Shown here in pieces: positions 16,707 to 24,579 of a DNA stretch of 64,000 nucleotides. Under the pieces are notes generated by a model that had not been told where the DNA came from, ran no database searches, and worked only from the letters and a program-made list of their open reading frames with translations. The DNA comes from CAZYBC01 sp964645645. Lineage in GTDB: Bacteria; Patescibacteriota; Microgenomatia; UBA1400; PJMF01. The position numbers and the translations under genes were made by a program. The DNA is taken from the NCBI GenBank assembly GCA_964645645.1, contig CAZYBC010000002.1, positions 17,640 through 81,639 of the forward strand, given 5' to 3'. Each line of letters opens with the position of its first letter. The first letter of the stretch is position 1.

Positions 16707-18920
16707 TTATGGATTAGGATCTTGATCATTAAAAATTCTTAAGGCTAAACCTATACCTTCATCAGGTTTACCATAATAAAGATCTCTAGTTGTTTGATAA
16801 GGCTTTCCTGGTAAGCTTGATAAAAGTTCATTTCCGGTAGTATCAGCTTCGTCCCCTCCCGTGTTATGTGGCAACGTCATACGAGGCATTATTGTTAAAG
16901 GAATATCAACATTAAGCGTACCGGGATTATGTTTAGCTTGGCTAAAAATTATTTCTGGAAGCTGTCCAATAACTATTAACTCTTCTGGATTATCTGGATT
17001 ATATTGAACACTTATTTTGTAATCTTTTTTGGTACCACTAGAATATTGATATTTAATTTCTGAATCAACTTTATCTTCATGATGATGAATTATTAATCTG
17101 ACTTCTTTGATATTAAGACCAGTAAACATTTCTAATTTTTGAGTTTGAGTATTGATTACATGCCAATCTTGAGCTGGCGGGTTAGCAATAAATTCTTCTA
17201 AAGATAAATTAGGATCGCATTGTTGTGTGTTTATACAATGGAGCCAAAGGTTTGAAGCGGTAAAAAGAAACATTCTTTCAGGATCATAGACTTCCGTTGA
17301 GTAATCAGTACCTGGTAATAAATCACTAATGTTAAGATAAAAGACCATTGACCCAAATTTTTCTTTTAATTCTGGATAAATTTCAGTGTTAACTTCTGCA
17401 ATTAATTGGCTTTCCTCTATTAATTTTTCCACTACGTCTTGATTCAACATCCTCTCCGCTTCTGCATTAAGTATTTCGCCATTTAAAGGTCTAGTTACTT
17501 GTGGGTCAACTCCGGCAGCTATTGCTACCGCTGGGGGTAAGTCCATAATTACCACTTTACCAGGTGTTGCACCTTCTGGTATGGTGACGCCAAGTTTTAC
17601 TAAAGTTTGGATGTTCTCAGTAGTAAGTTGGAAAGTATAAGCGGCTTCTATAGTTTTTGTTCCAGTATAGACTGGGGCAACTACTGCAAATTGAATTTTG
17701 CTTAATCCATTTTCTTGACTTGGTATTTTTATATCCAATGCAGAATTGTTTGGAAAAGAATCACCATCATGAGCAATGGTTCTCATTTCTAGTGTAGCTA
17801 TATAAGGAGAATCTTGATTTGTGCTCGGGTCTGTATTTTCTGCTAAATAAAGATAAATTTCTGCATTAGGAATACTGGGATCAAATTGGAATGAGAGTGT
17901 CCCATCAGCATTTAAAATTAAATCAGCTCCTAACATACTAGTAATTTTGGTCCATAGTGCATTGTTCTCTCTTCTTAATAGTTTAGAAAAAGCTGTGTTC
18001 TCTTGTCCTATCAAAACTTTATTTAAAGGAAGATTAACTGGTGTTGTAGATTCATCTTTTCCAGTTGGACTTTGCATGGCTTTTTCAATGGTTTTAGCGA
18101 GTGGTTCACTGATTAAAAAAGATTCTAAAATACGAAATTTTTCACCAGTAATTTCTTCTTCTTTAGTTTCTGTTGGTTTTGCTGTTGGAGTCACTGTTGT
18201 TTCTGGCGTTACAGTTGGGTTCTCTATTGTTGCTGCGGTTACTCCACCAGGAGTTGGCTTTGGAGTAGTTTCTGGGTTAGTGGTGCCTCCATTAGGAGTA
18301 CAAGATAATGCCATTGCAACTACAGGTAAACCTGCTACTAGAGTAGCAAAAAATTTTTTTAGACTTGGTCTGCGAACTTTTTCTTTTTTATTCCCAGTAA
18401 AAACGTTGGTTATATTTCTTCTAGTTAATTCTTGAAGAATAATTCGATCAGACCAATCTGTAGGGTCATAATGAGGTTCTAATAATTTTGTGGTTAAGAC
18501 AGTTCCAGCCATGATGTCATCTATCAAGTCTTGGATTGGTCCGCCCAAATATCTGAGCAATTCTCTACCTTCATTATCTAAAAAGTTGTGAAGGGATTTA
18601 AGATCAAAAGATTCATTATTTGCGGCTTGGTCACGCAAACTGACTAAGTTTTCAAGTAATTTTTCAAAAGTGAAAGGTAAAGAGGCTCTTTGAGCGTCTA
18701 ATTGGTTAATAATTTGATTTAATTGTTGAACTAATACATCTCTATTAGTATCTAAAAGATTTAGTAAATATTCTTTAGCTCGGTCAGGAACCTCTGGGTG
18801 TATGATAATAGCAGGTCCTTCGGCTGTTATTTTTGGAGAATTGTATCTTGAAATCTTTTTTTCTGAATAAGGTTCTAAATTTAATAGTGTGGAGGGAAAA
18901 TTAAGCTCTTGTAGTGTCAT
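16707..18920 (-). CDS. Large membrane-anchored protein of unknown function
   Basis: About 737 aa from ATG 18918-18920; a TTG four codons upstream is the alternative. About 200 N-terminal residues look soluble and helical. A single hydrophobic segment follows (about 204-218, TLVAGLPVVAMAL then SC), with a Thr/Pro/Glu linker (about 225-260; TPETTVTPTAKPTE) and a long extracellular domain of about 470 residues with no Cys-rich repeats. The layout is cytoplasm-membrane-outside. LSC after the membrane segment resembles a lipobox but sits too far from the N terminus to be a normal lipoprotein signal. No family recognised. Confidence 0.6.
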   Translation of the reverse strand: MTLQELNFPSTLLNLEPYSEKKISRYNSPKITAEGPAIIIHPEVPDRAKEYLLNLLDTNRDVLVQQLNQIINQLDAQRASLPFTFEKLLENLVSLRDQAANNESFDLKSLHNFLDNEGRELLRYLGGPIQDLIDDIMAGTVLTTKLLEPHYDPTDWSDRIILQELTRRNITNVFTGNKKEKVRRPSLKKFFATLVAGLPVVAMALSCTPNGGTTNPETTPKPTPGGVTAATIENPTVTPETTVTPTAKPTETKEEEITGEKFRILESFLISEPLAKTIEKAMQSPTGKDESTTPVNLPLNKVLIGQENTAFSKLLRRENNALWTKITSMLGADLILNADGTLSFQFDPSIPNAEIYLYLAENTDPSTNQDSPYIATLEMRTIAHDGDSFPNNSALDIKIPSQENGLSKIQFAVVAPVYTGTKTIEAAYTFQLTTENIQTLVKLGVTIPEGATPGKVVIMDLPPAVAIAAGVDPQVTRPLNGEILNAEAERMLNQDVVEKLIEESQLIAEVNTEIYPELKEKFGSMVFYLNISDLLPGTDYSTEVYDPERMFLFTASNLWLHCINTQQCDPNLSLEEFIANPPAQDWHVINTQTQKLEMFTGLNIKEVRLIIHHHEDKVDSEIKYQYSSGTKKDYKISVQYNPDNPEELIVIGQLPEIIFSQAKHNPGTLNVDIPLTIMPRMTLPHNTGGDEADTTGNELLSSLPGKPYQTTRDLYYGKPDEGIGLALRIFNDQDPNP

Positions 18921-19340
18921 AAAAGTTGACAATTTTGTCAGTTTTTCTTTTACTTATATATATTTTTTACTTATTAGGCTGTTAATTTAAAAAATAAAAT
19001 ATCCTAATAAGTGTTATTATTGTGATTATTACTCTGCTTTATAAGGAGTAATAAAAACTTACTATATCGCTGACTTTATTATGCTGGGTCAGCATCCTTT
19101 TGTAAAGGATTGTGAATGTGTTATAACAAATTATTATAGGCTTATAAATGAGTATTAAATACATATTAAATAAGTCTTGGCGAAATTGCAATGAGGAGTT
19201 ACAGAAGTTTAAGTAGTTATAACTGTTTTTAGTATGTTATTCAAAAGCCTTAAAAATTTTTAAAAGCTATCTTTAGCCTCTTCATTTTTTATTTCACAAC
19301 AATCCTTTAATAATTAAACTTAATTTTTTGGTTTTTGTTA
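18921..19340. other. AT-rich intergenic region with inverted repeats
   Basis: No convincing gene. It contains a 10-bp perfect inverted repeat (ACTTATTAGG 18969-18978; CCTAATAAGT 19003-19012), a TGACAA/TTGTCA near-palindrome just upstream of the 738-aa gene (about 18929-18942), and a CATCCTTTTGTAAAGGAT hairpin (about 19093-19110). Short frames following GGAG-like sequences are 13-25 codons long and unconvincing. Confidence 0.4.
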
Positions 19341-19396
19341 CAAACCTTAATGATCATTGCTTCGGCTATGGGTAAAAGATTGCAAATAAGTTTTTT
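19341..19396 (+). pseudogene. Decayed 3' end of a HigA-like antitoxin gene
   Basis: These 56 bases align without gaps to 19993-20048, the end of the intact antitoxin gene, with 49 identities by my count. The same frame reads LMIIASAMGKRLQISF against LMTIASAMGKRLQISF. The remnant has no start and no preceding toxin gene. It lies directly in front of the promoter of the intact module, pointing to an earlier tandem copy that was lost, or to recombination that inserted the present module. Confidence 0.75.
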
Positions 19397-19401
19397 TTCT
19401 A

Positions 19402-19430
19402 TTGACAAAATGTTCTTTTTAAGGAACAAT
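19402..19430 (+). promoter_or_regulatory. HigBA promoter with overlapping operator
   Basis: TTGACA (19402-19407), 17-bp spacer, AACAAT (19425-19430); start codon 19442. An imperfect palindrome TGTTCTTTTTAAGGAACA (19411-19428, one mismatch between 8-bp arms) covers the spacer and most of the -10 box, where an autoregulating antitoxin would bind. Confidence 0.65.
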
Positions 19431-19441
19431 AGCTTTAAATA

Positions 19442-19753
19442 ATGAAAAAGAAAATTTTAGTAGATAATCAAGCCACAAAGGAGTTTAAGAAATTATCAAA
19501 ACTCATTAGGGCTAAGATTGATGCTAGAGTTGCAATTTTGGCTAGAGATGGAAAATTAGAAAAACCTTATGGAAAAAAGATAAATGAGAATCTTTTTGAG
19601 ATCCGTATTAATTTTGCAGGGCAATGGCGAATTTTATATGCCTATATCTTAAAAGATTACGTAATTTTACTTACGGTTTTTTTGAAAAAAACACAGAAAA
19701 CACCAATGAAAGAAATTATTAAAGCAAATAAAAGATTGGCAAAATATTTATGA
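19442..19753 (+). CDS. higB: RelE/HigB-family toxin
   Basis: 103 aa, typical of the Gp49/HigB branch of RelE-like mRNA interferases. Seen: LEKPYGKKINENLFEIRI followed by QWRILYAYILKDYVILLTVFLKKTQKTP, the family's central and C-terminal strands with conserved basic residues. The toxin precedes its antitoxin, the usual HigBA order, and the two overlap by 4 bp (ATGA 19750-19753). It is expected to cleave mRNA on the ribosome when free of antitoxin. Confidence 0.85.
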   Translation: MKKKILVDNQATKEFKKLSKLIRAKIDARVAILARDGKLEKPYGKKINENLFEIRINFAGQWRILYAYILKDYVILLTVFLKKTQKTPMKEIIKANKRLAKYL

Positions 19754-20052
19754 AAAAAAATTTATTAGCCACTATCACAGAAAACACTACTCCTTGGAAA
19801 AATTTTAAAGAAGATTTTACCCAAGCAGAAAATAAAATTTCTCAAGCAGAAGTAAAGTATTATGATGTTTTATTAACTTTGAAAGAAGTTAGAAAAAAAC
19901 TTGGCTTAACCCAAGAACAACTTTCTAAAAAGGCTAATCTTCCTAGAACAACTATCACTAAAGTTGAATCGGGAAGTTACAATCCTACCCTACAAACTCT
20001 AATGACCATTGCTTCAGCAATGGGTAAAAGGTTGCAGATAAGTTTTTTGTAG
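19750..20052 (+). CDS. higA: HigA-like XRE-family antitoxin
   Basis: 100 aa. C-terminal helix-turn-helix (about residues 42-95): VRKKLGLTQEQLSKKANLP then TTITKVESGSYNPTLQTL. The N-terminal 35 residues are charged and likely wrap the toxin. It starts within the toxin stop and presumably binds the palindrome at 19411-19428 to repress the operon. Its last 56 bp have a degenerate duplicate upstream at 19341-19396. Confidence 0.88.
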   Translation: MKKNLLATITENTTPWKNFKEDFTQAENKISQAEVKYYDVLLTLKEVRKKLGLTQEQLSKKANLPRTTITKVESGSYNPTLQTLMTIASAMGKRLQISFL

Positions 20053-20063
20053 TTTGCTTCTTC

Positions 20064-20086
20064 ATCCTGAGAGGATACTGTTTTTT
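20064..20086 (+). terminator. Possible terminator of higBA
   Basis: Stem ATCCT (20064-20068) / AGGAT (20072-20076), loop GAG, then ACTG and six T. The stem is short, so efficiency is uncertain. The AGGATACT sequence recurs in the hairpins at 48188-48313. Confidence 0.4.
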
Positions 20087-20211
20087 ATCTTGCTTGACTG
20101 TCGTTAAAAAAATAAACTATTAAACGCAGATCTCTGCAGCGAAGCAAAGAAAATCAAGCAAAAATTATTTTTCAAAAATATCATTTTGCTCGCGGTGCAT
20201 TCCACATTAAG
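20087..20211. other. Gene-free stretch with nested inverted repeats
   Basis: Together with palindrome B this fills the 400-bp gap between higA and the rpmF-like gene. TTGCTTGA near 20092 pairs with TCAAGCAA near 20154 around a GCAGA/TCTGC mini-stem. CATTTTGCTCGCGGTGC at about 20182-20198 repeats the apex of palindromes A and B, but without their long arms. No gene seen. Confidence 0.4.
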
Positions 20212-20281
20212 TTTAACCATAGACCTTTTAAATCATTCCGCTGGCGGTGTATTTAAAAGGTCTATGGTTAAAGCTTTTTTT
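20212..20281. repeat. Long palindromic element B (22-bp arms) with T-run
   Basis: Perfect 22-bp arms 20212-20233 and 20251-20272 around the 17-nt apex CATTCCGCTGGCGGTGT, which contains CCGC-TG-GCGG. Seven T follow at 20275-20281, so it may terminate transcription on the plus strand. The apex and the flanking AAAT/ATTT match palindrome A at 2428-2497, which marks both as members of one element type rather than ordinary terminators. Confidence 0.8.
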
Positions 20282-20453
20282 AAGACTTGTTTTTTCTTCC
20301 ATATCTGGTTAAAATTAGACCTTAAATTAAAGTAATTGTTTTTATTAGATTTTTGGCGCAATAAAGATTTTCTTTTAGAAAATTTAACTAGCAAATTTAG
20401 CCTGGGACTACTCAAGCTTACTGCGCAAAAAATCTATTGATAAAAAAGGATTT

Positions 20454-20615
20454 ATGCCAGCATTACCAAAAAACAAAATCACCAGTGTTGAACGTGGTAA
20501 AAGAAGAAGAGGCAATGCCCCTCACCTTCTTAAAAATACTACTCACCATCAAGCTCAATTACACAAAAGAGGCTTAGTGGCGCAAATTTTTCAAGCGGTG
20601 GGTTTAAAGAAATAA
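20454..20615 (+). CDS. rpmF: Ribosomal protein bL32-like small basic protein
   Basis: 53 aa, ATG 20454 with AAGGA 3 nt upstream. The basic start MPALPKNKITSVERGKRRR resembles the N terminus of bL32, but the C-terminal zinc-ribbon Cys residues are absent (HKRGLVAQIFQAVGLKK). Cys-less L32 is common in several lineages. The neighbourhood (nusB, acp-like, rnc, rpsP) fits, since rpmF often stands before acpP-rnc. The identity is probable rather than certain. Confidence 0.6.
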   Translation: MPALPKNKITSVERGKRRRGNAPHLLKNTTHHQAQLHKRGLVAQIFQAVGLKK

Positions 20616-20708
20616 TTTTAATTGTTGTGAGTTTTAGCCTGGGTTAAAAAAGTTGAGCCTTGTTTTTTTCCAGCTTATTTTTTTTTCAGAAATTACTATA
20701 CTGTAAAC

Positions 20709-21110
20709 ATGACTTTAAAAAATGATGAACGCCACCAACGTCGAATTGAATTAATGCAAGCTTTGTTTGCCCTTGATTTTGAACCTCAGCAAGCTGACCC
20801 AGTTGAACAAGAAAATACCCACATTGCTCTTACAGCCAAAGAAATTTTAGCCCAAAAAGATAGTTTAGATCAACAGATCAAGCAAATTGCCACAGAACGG
20901 CCAATTGATCAGATTAATAAAGTGGATCTTGCCATTTTACGTTTGATTGTGTTTGAATCTAATAGTACTAAGACACCTAAAAAGGTCTTAATCGATGAAG
21001 CTGTCGAGTTAGCCAAAGAATTTGGTTCTGACAACTCCCCTAAATTTGTTAACGGGGTTTTGGGCAAATTGCTCATTAATCCAGCTGATAACAAGGAGCA
21101 AGATGAATAA
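20709..21110 (+). CDS. nusB: Transcription antitermination factor NusB
   Basis: 133 aa, all-helical. Signatures: RRIELMQALFALDF at the N terminus and VDLAILRLIVFE, LIDEAVELAKEFG and FVNGVLGKLL in the second half. NusB with S10 binds boxA RNA in antitermination complexes, so the boxA-like sites at 34468-34479 and 48397-48408 in this window are of interest. A -10 box (TATACT 20697-20702) ends 6 nt before the ATG, predicting a leaderless mRNA. The next gene starts within its last codons. Confidence 0.9.
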   Translation: MTLKNDERHQRRIELMQALFALDFEPQQADPVEQENTHIALTAKEILAQKDSLDQQIKQIATERPIDQINKVDLAILRLIVFESNSTKTPKKVLIDEAVELAKEFGSDNSPKFVNGVLGKLLINPADNKEQDE

Positions 21111-21381
21111 AAAAGTTTATACTAAATTAGTAAGTATTTTGTCTGACTTAACCGGCAATCAACTTAGTGAAATTACTCCTGATTCTCAATTACAAGAGGA
21201 TTTGGGTTTAGATCTAGAAGTTGGTTTTGCTAGACTTATTAATTCCATCAATGAAAATTTTACTCAAGATGGAGATGAATTGGATTTAGATCCAGGAGAA
21301 ACTTTAGAAATTTTAGCTGATTACGAAATCACTGTTTCAGAGTTAGCTAAAATTATTGAAGAAGAATTGGCCTTGGGTTGA
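21103..21381 (+). CDS. Acyl-carrier-protein-like protein lacking the phosphopantetheine serine
   Basis: 92 aa from ATG 21103, which has an AAGGAG Shine-Dalgarno at 21093-21098 and overlaps the end of nusB by 8 bp. The helical layout and LQEDLGLDLEVGF align with the ACP core (EDLGADSLD), but the Ser that carries phosphopantetheine is Leu. The end, EITVSELAKIIEEEL, matches ACP helix IV. It therefore cannot carry acyl groups in the usual way; a structural or regulatory role is more likely. It sits immediately before rnc, where acpP is found in many bacteria. Confidence 0.65.
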   Translation: MNKKVYTKLVSILSDLTGNQLSEITPDSQLQEDLGLDLEVGFARLINSINENFTQDGDELDLDPGETLEILADYEITVSELAKIIEEELALG

Positions 21382-21404
21382 CATCCTGTCAAAGGATTAT
21401 TGTT

Positions 21405-22076
21405 ATGTCTTTACCAGTTTTTAATCATCCCGAATTATTAATTACCGCTCTCACCCACCGCAGTGCTTTAAATGAAAAAGAAAGTTCTGGGACTACAGCT
21501 AAAGAATCCAATGAACGTTTGGAGTTTTTAGGTGATGCGGTTTTGGAATTAGCCACCACTAATTATTTATTTCAACGGTATCCTGATGAACCAGAAGGCA
21601 ATTTAACCGCCTATCGTTCGGCCTTGGTTAAAACTACTACCCTCGCTGAAGTAGCTAAAGAGCTTAATTTAGGCGAAAAACTTTTTTTAAGTAAGGGTGA
21701 AGAAGCCACTGGTGGCCGCAAAAATGAAAGTTTGCTGGCTGATACCACCGAAGCAGTCTTGGGCGCTTTGTATTTGGATCAAGGTTTTGAAGCAGTCGTG
21801 GCTTTTTTGGAAAAGTATTTATTTCCTAAATTTGCAGAAATTAAATTAAAAAAATTGTATAAAGATAGTAAAAGCGCTTTGCAGGAAGTTGTTCAAGCTA
21901 AGGGTTTCAGCACGCCAGAATATCACGTCGTAAATGAAAAAGGCCCAGATCATGATAAAGAATTTACTGCTCAAGTAAAAGTAGATGGTAAAGTGGTTGG
22001 CGAAGGCACTGGCAAGAGTAAACAACTAGCCCAACAACAGGCTGCAAGTGAGGCTTTAAAAAAGTATGAAGAGTAG
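21405..22076 (+). CDS. rnc: Ribonuclease III
   Basis: 223 aa from ATG 21405 (AAGGA about 9 nt upstream); a TTG at 21378 would add nine unconserved residues. The RNase III signature NERLEFLGDAVLELA (about 36-50) supplies catalytic Glu and Asp, and the second acidic cluster is LLADTTEAVLGALYLD. The C-terminal dsRNA-binding domain (about 150-222) ends in GKSKQLAQQQAASEALK. The enzyme processes rRNA precursors and structured mRNAs. Confidence 0.96.
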   Translation: MSLPVFNHPELLITALTHRSALNEKESSGTTAKESNERLEFLGDAVLELATTNYLFQRYPDEPEGNLTAYRSALVKTTTLAEVAKELNLGEKLFLSKGEEATGGRKNESLLADTTEAVLGALYLDQGFEAVVAFLEKYLFPKFAEIKLKKLYKDSKSALQEVVQAKGFSTPEYHVVNEKGPDHDKEFTAQVKVDGKVVGEGTGKSKQLAQQQAASEALKKYEE

Positions 22077-22119
22077 CTAAAATTAGACTTGCTAGGCTAT
22101 TCTTTTTAGAAATTGCCTC

Positions 22120-22148
22120 TTGAGTAAATTAGCTTTACAGGATACAAT
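22120..22148 (+). promoter_or_regulatory. Promoter of rpsP
   Basis: TTGAGT (22120-22125), 17-bp spacer, TACAAT (22143-22148). The rpsP ATG follows after 8 nt, so the transcript should be leaderless or nearly so. Confidence 0.6.
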
Positions 22149-22156
22149 CATCACCT

Positions 22157-22594
22157 ATGTTGAAAATCAAACTCACTAGATTCGGTAGAAAAGGACAACC
22201 TATGTTTAGAGTTGTCGTTAATGAAGCCCGTGACAAACGCGATGGTAAATATGTGGCCAAAGTTGGTCATTATTTTCCTCAACAACAACCTAAAGTTTTA
22301 GTGTTAAACATGGAAGCTGTTGACGCTTGGATGAAAAAAGGTGCTCAACCTACTGAAACTGTCGCCGCTTTAATTAAACGCTATAAATCTGGTAATCCTT
22401 TTCCAGAAAAAAAAGCTAGCTTATCTAGAAAAACTAAAGCTAAATTAGCTCAAGAAAAAGAGGCTCAAGCCAAGGCTAAAGAAGAAGTTGTTCCAGCTCC
22501 AGCTACTGAAGCTGCTCCAGCTGAAGAAGTGAAAACCGAAGCCCCAGCTGTTACCGAACCAACTGCCGAAGCTACCTCAGCTGACGCTCAATAA
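22157..22594 (+). CDS. rpsP: Ribosomal protein bS16 with C-terminal extension
   Basis: 145 aa. The first ~80 residues are canonical bS16 (KIKLTRFGRKGQPMFRVVV; YVAKVGHYFPQ). The remaining ~60 form a Lys/Ala then Ala/Pro/Glu-rich low-complexity tail (e.g. PAPATEAAPAEEVKTEAP), longer than in most bacteria. It is followed 28 bp later by the KH-domain gene, the common rpsP-khpA order. Confidence 0.95.
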   Translation: MLKIKLTRFGRKGQPMFRVVVNEARDKRDGKYVAKVGHYFPQQQPKVLVLNMEAVDAWMKKGAQPTETVAALIKRYKSGNPFPEKKASLSRKTKAKLAQEKEAQAKAKEEVVPAPATEAAPAEEVKTEAPAVTEPTAEATSADAQ

Positions 22595-22622
22595 ATTAAA
22601 ATTAAAGTTAGGTTAAACAAGC

Positions 22623-22856
22623 ATGAAAAATTTGTTGGAATATATTCTCACTCATTTATTAGCTCATCCAGAAGATTTAAAAATCGAAGAATCAAGCAAT
22701 GATTATGGTGATTTGGTTTTAACCGTCAAAGCCCACAGCGAAGATATCCCCCGTATTATTGGCCGTAATGGCAGTATGATCAAAGCTTTACGTAAAATTG
22801 TGCAAAGTTTAGCCGCTAATAGCAAACAACGAGTTAATTTACAGGTAGAAGACTAA
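22623..22856 (+). CDS. khpA: KH-domain RNA-binding protein KhpA
   Basis: 77 aa. A single KH domain with the GXXG loop in IIGRNGSMIKALRKIVQ. Members of the KhpA/YlqC family bind RNA, often with KhpB, and affect cell elongation and translation. Downstream of rpsP as in Firmicutes and many CPR genomes. Confidence 0.92.
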   Translation: MKNLLEYILTHLLAHPEDLKIEESSNDYGDLVLTVKAHSEDIPRIIGRNGSMIKALRKIVQSLAANSKQRVNLQVED

Positions 22857-22885
22857 GTTTTTTAGCCTAATATTTACAACTCTTT

Positions 22886-23083
22886 TTAATTTTTACTATT
22901 TTTACTTACTGTTTTTTGATATGCTTGTTCAGCTGAAACAGTACTTTTTCCTAACAACAATGCTTTGGCTATAGCTATTAAGGCTTGCCACTCTCTCTCC
23001 CCAAATTGATGCTGGTGTCTTTTTATTTCTAATCTTCTTTTATTTAAACTAGAGGTACGTGGTTTTTTTTCTGGAGTGAACAT
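22886..23083 (-). CDS. Small basic hypothetical protein
   Basis: 65 aa, rich in Lys, Arg and Ser, with one probable helix (EREWQALIAIAKALLLG). No family recognised. It stands alone between khpA and the pilO-like gene, facing the former. It could be a real small nucleic-acid-binding protein; the support is only an intact frame and a composition unlike random frames. Confidence 0.45.
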   Translation of the reverse strand: MFTPEKKPRTSSLNKRRLEIKRHQHQFGEREWQALIAIAKALLLGKSTVSAEQAYQKTVSKNSKN

Positions 23084-23151
23084 TTGAAGCTTATTTTTAT
23101 AGCTTATTTAAAAAAAATCAATATGTTGACAAGCTGTAAGTGAACTAGGCT

Positions 23152-24006
23152 CTATTGTTGTGGTTGTTGTTCAATAAAACCGCCTAAATCAGTGGTTGCG
23201 GCTTGGCTGGCTTCAAAAGCTTTAACTTCTTCTTGTAATTGTTGCAGGTTATCAATGCCAAAGAAGTCTTCATTGCCGCCACCTTGTACTGTGGTTTGTT
23301 CTTGGAGTTGGGCAGTTTGAAAGCCCATGATCGTTTCAAAAATCTCTAATTCTTTTTTGCCAATTTTAGGCAAAGGAGCTTCTAAAGTAGCTTTGACTGT
23401 TTGGGTGTAATAATGAATGGCTAATTTAAGGTCAGCAGTAGCAGAAACTAAAGTTTTGCCATCTACTTCTTCTTCCTTACGATTAAGCGCAATGGTTGTC
23501 ACTGAAGTAATAGGGCTAATTTTTTCAATTTGTTGCATAAAAGCATCTAAATCTTTGAGTACTCCATTAGCGACAAATTCTACTTCTAAGGTGTTATAAC
23601 CTTTTTGAGTTTTAGTATTAAGTTTAGCTGCCTCAGTGGCTAATAAGCCTGGGTTAAGAGAAAATTCTTTTAAGCTAATTTTATTAGTGGTAGCTGTACG
23701 GTTCAGGTTATCAATTAATTCTAGTAAAGGTTTGTGAGAAGGTAAAACTTTATCAACTTCATCGGCTTTTTGGAATTCTGGTAGTGATTCTAAAGAGGTT
23801 AACTCTGTAGCTTTACTTTGGTAGCGTAACAATTTTTCATTTTCTGTTTTGATTTTTTTATTTAATTCCATCAGTACACTGATGCGAGGATAAGCTAGAG
23901 AAAGTAAAAAAACACTGGCAATTGCTCCAGCCGCTACAGCTAGAACCAGGTATCTTCTGGTGGCTAAAAAAAGCTTGTAGTTAAATGGTCTAGTTTGTTT
24001 CTTCAT
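23152..24006 (-). CDS. pilO: PilO-like type IV pilus alignment protein
   Basis: 284 aa. Short cytoplasmic N terminus, one membrane segment (about 19-38), a coiled coil (ELNKKIKTENEKLLRYQ) and a ferredoxin-like periplasmic domain ending in an acidic, Gln-rich tail. The order pilM-pilN-pilO and the 17-bp overlap with the pilN-like gene support the name; sequence alone gives only the topology. With PilN it would connect PilM and PilC within the membrane. Confidence 0.7.
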   Translation of the reverse strand: MKKQTRPFNYKLFLATRRYLVLAVAAGAIASVFLLSLAYPRISVLMELNKKIKTENEKLLRYQSKATELTSLESLPEFQKADEVDKVLPSHKPLLELIDNLNRTATTNKISLKEFSLNPGLLATEAAKLNTKTQKGYNTLEVEFVANGVLKDLDAFMQQIEKISPITSVTTIALNRKEEEVDGKTLVSATADLKLAIHYYTQTVKATLEAPLPKIGKKELEIFETIMGFQTAQLQEQTTVQGGGNEDFFGIDNLQQLQEEVKAFEASQAATTDLGGFIEQQPQQ

Positions 24007-24577
24007 TATTTTGAGCTTGTACGGCCTCTACTTGAGCTTGATTAAGCAGGCCAATGTTGAGATTCATGTTATATTTGCCACTATCGTCACGGCGTAGGTT
24101 TTCTTTGTTAATTTTGGCAAAATTGGTTTTAACTTCATCACTGTCTAAAATTTGAGTGGCTTTTTCAAATAAAAAGACGTCTTCGCTGGTGATTTTCATG
24201 TTTAGAGTTTGCTTATTTTCATCATAATCAATGCCAGAAATATAGATTCCTTCTGGAAAGATATTGGTAAAATAAGTGATAGCGGCTTGTTTATCACTAC
24301 GTTTTTCAAAGATTTCTTTAATTAAAGATAATTTGTTACTAAAAACTAAAAATTTGAATTCTAAGTCTTCATTTCTAAGAATATTGTTTTTTAATAAGTC
24401 TTGTTGATTCTTAATTTTCTTCATTTGAAAATTAAAGAAAATTTCTCCGCTAACCATGGCAATGGTAATGACACTGGCCACAGCAAAATAAATCAGCATG
24501 TAATTAAAGATTTTTTTATCACTTTTTTCAAATTTACTGGCTTGTAAAACTCGTTTTTGTAAAAAGTTAATATTCAT
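23990..24577 (-). CDS. pilN: PilN-like type IV pilus protein
   Basis: 195 aa. The N terminus begins MNINFLQKR, like PilN proteins whose first residues (INLLP) bind PilM. One membrane segment (about 28-50), a coiled segment, then a small alpha/beta domain with YFTNIFPEGIYISGIDYD. It starts 2 bp after pilM and overlaps pilO. Confidence 0.75.
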   Translation of the reverse strand: MNINFLQKRVLQASKFEKSDKKIFNYMLIYFAVASVITIAMVSGEIFFNFQMKKIKNQQDLLKNNILRNEDLEFKFLVFSNKLSLIKEIFEKRSDKQAAITYFTNIFPEGIYISGIDYDENKQTLNMKITSEDVFLFEKATQILDSDEVKTNFAKINKENLRRDDSGKYNMNLNIGLLNQAQVEAVQAQNNEETN

Positions 24578-24579
24578 TA

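Noticed and set aside
19081..19158. 25-codon frame upstream of higBA
   Set aside because: Spans a small hairpin, no ribosome binding site at the right distance, no protein-like features.
20233..20415. 60-codon minus-strand frame overlapping palindrome B
   Set aside because: It begins outside any promoter and runs through the hairpin arm; composition is Lys/Leu/Asn noise.
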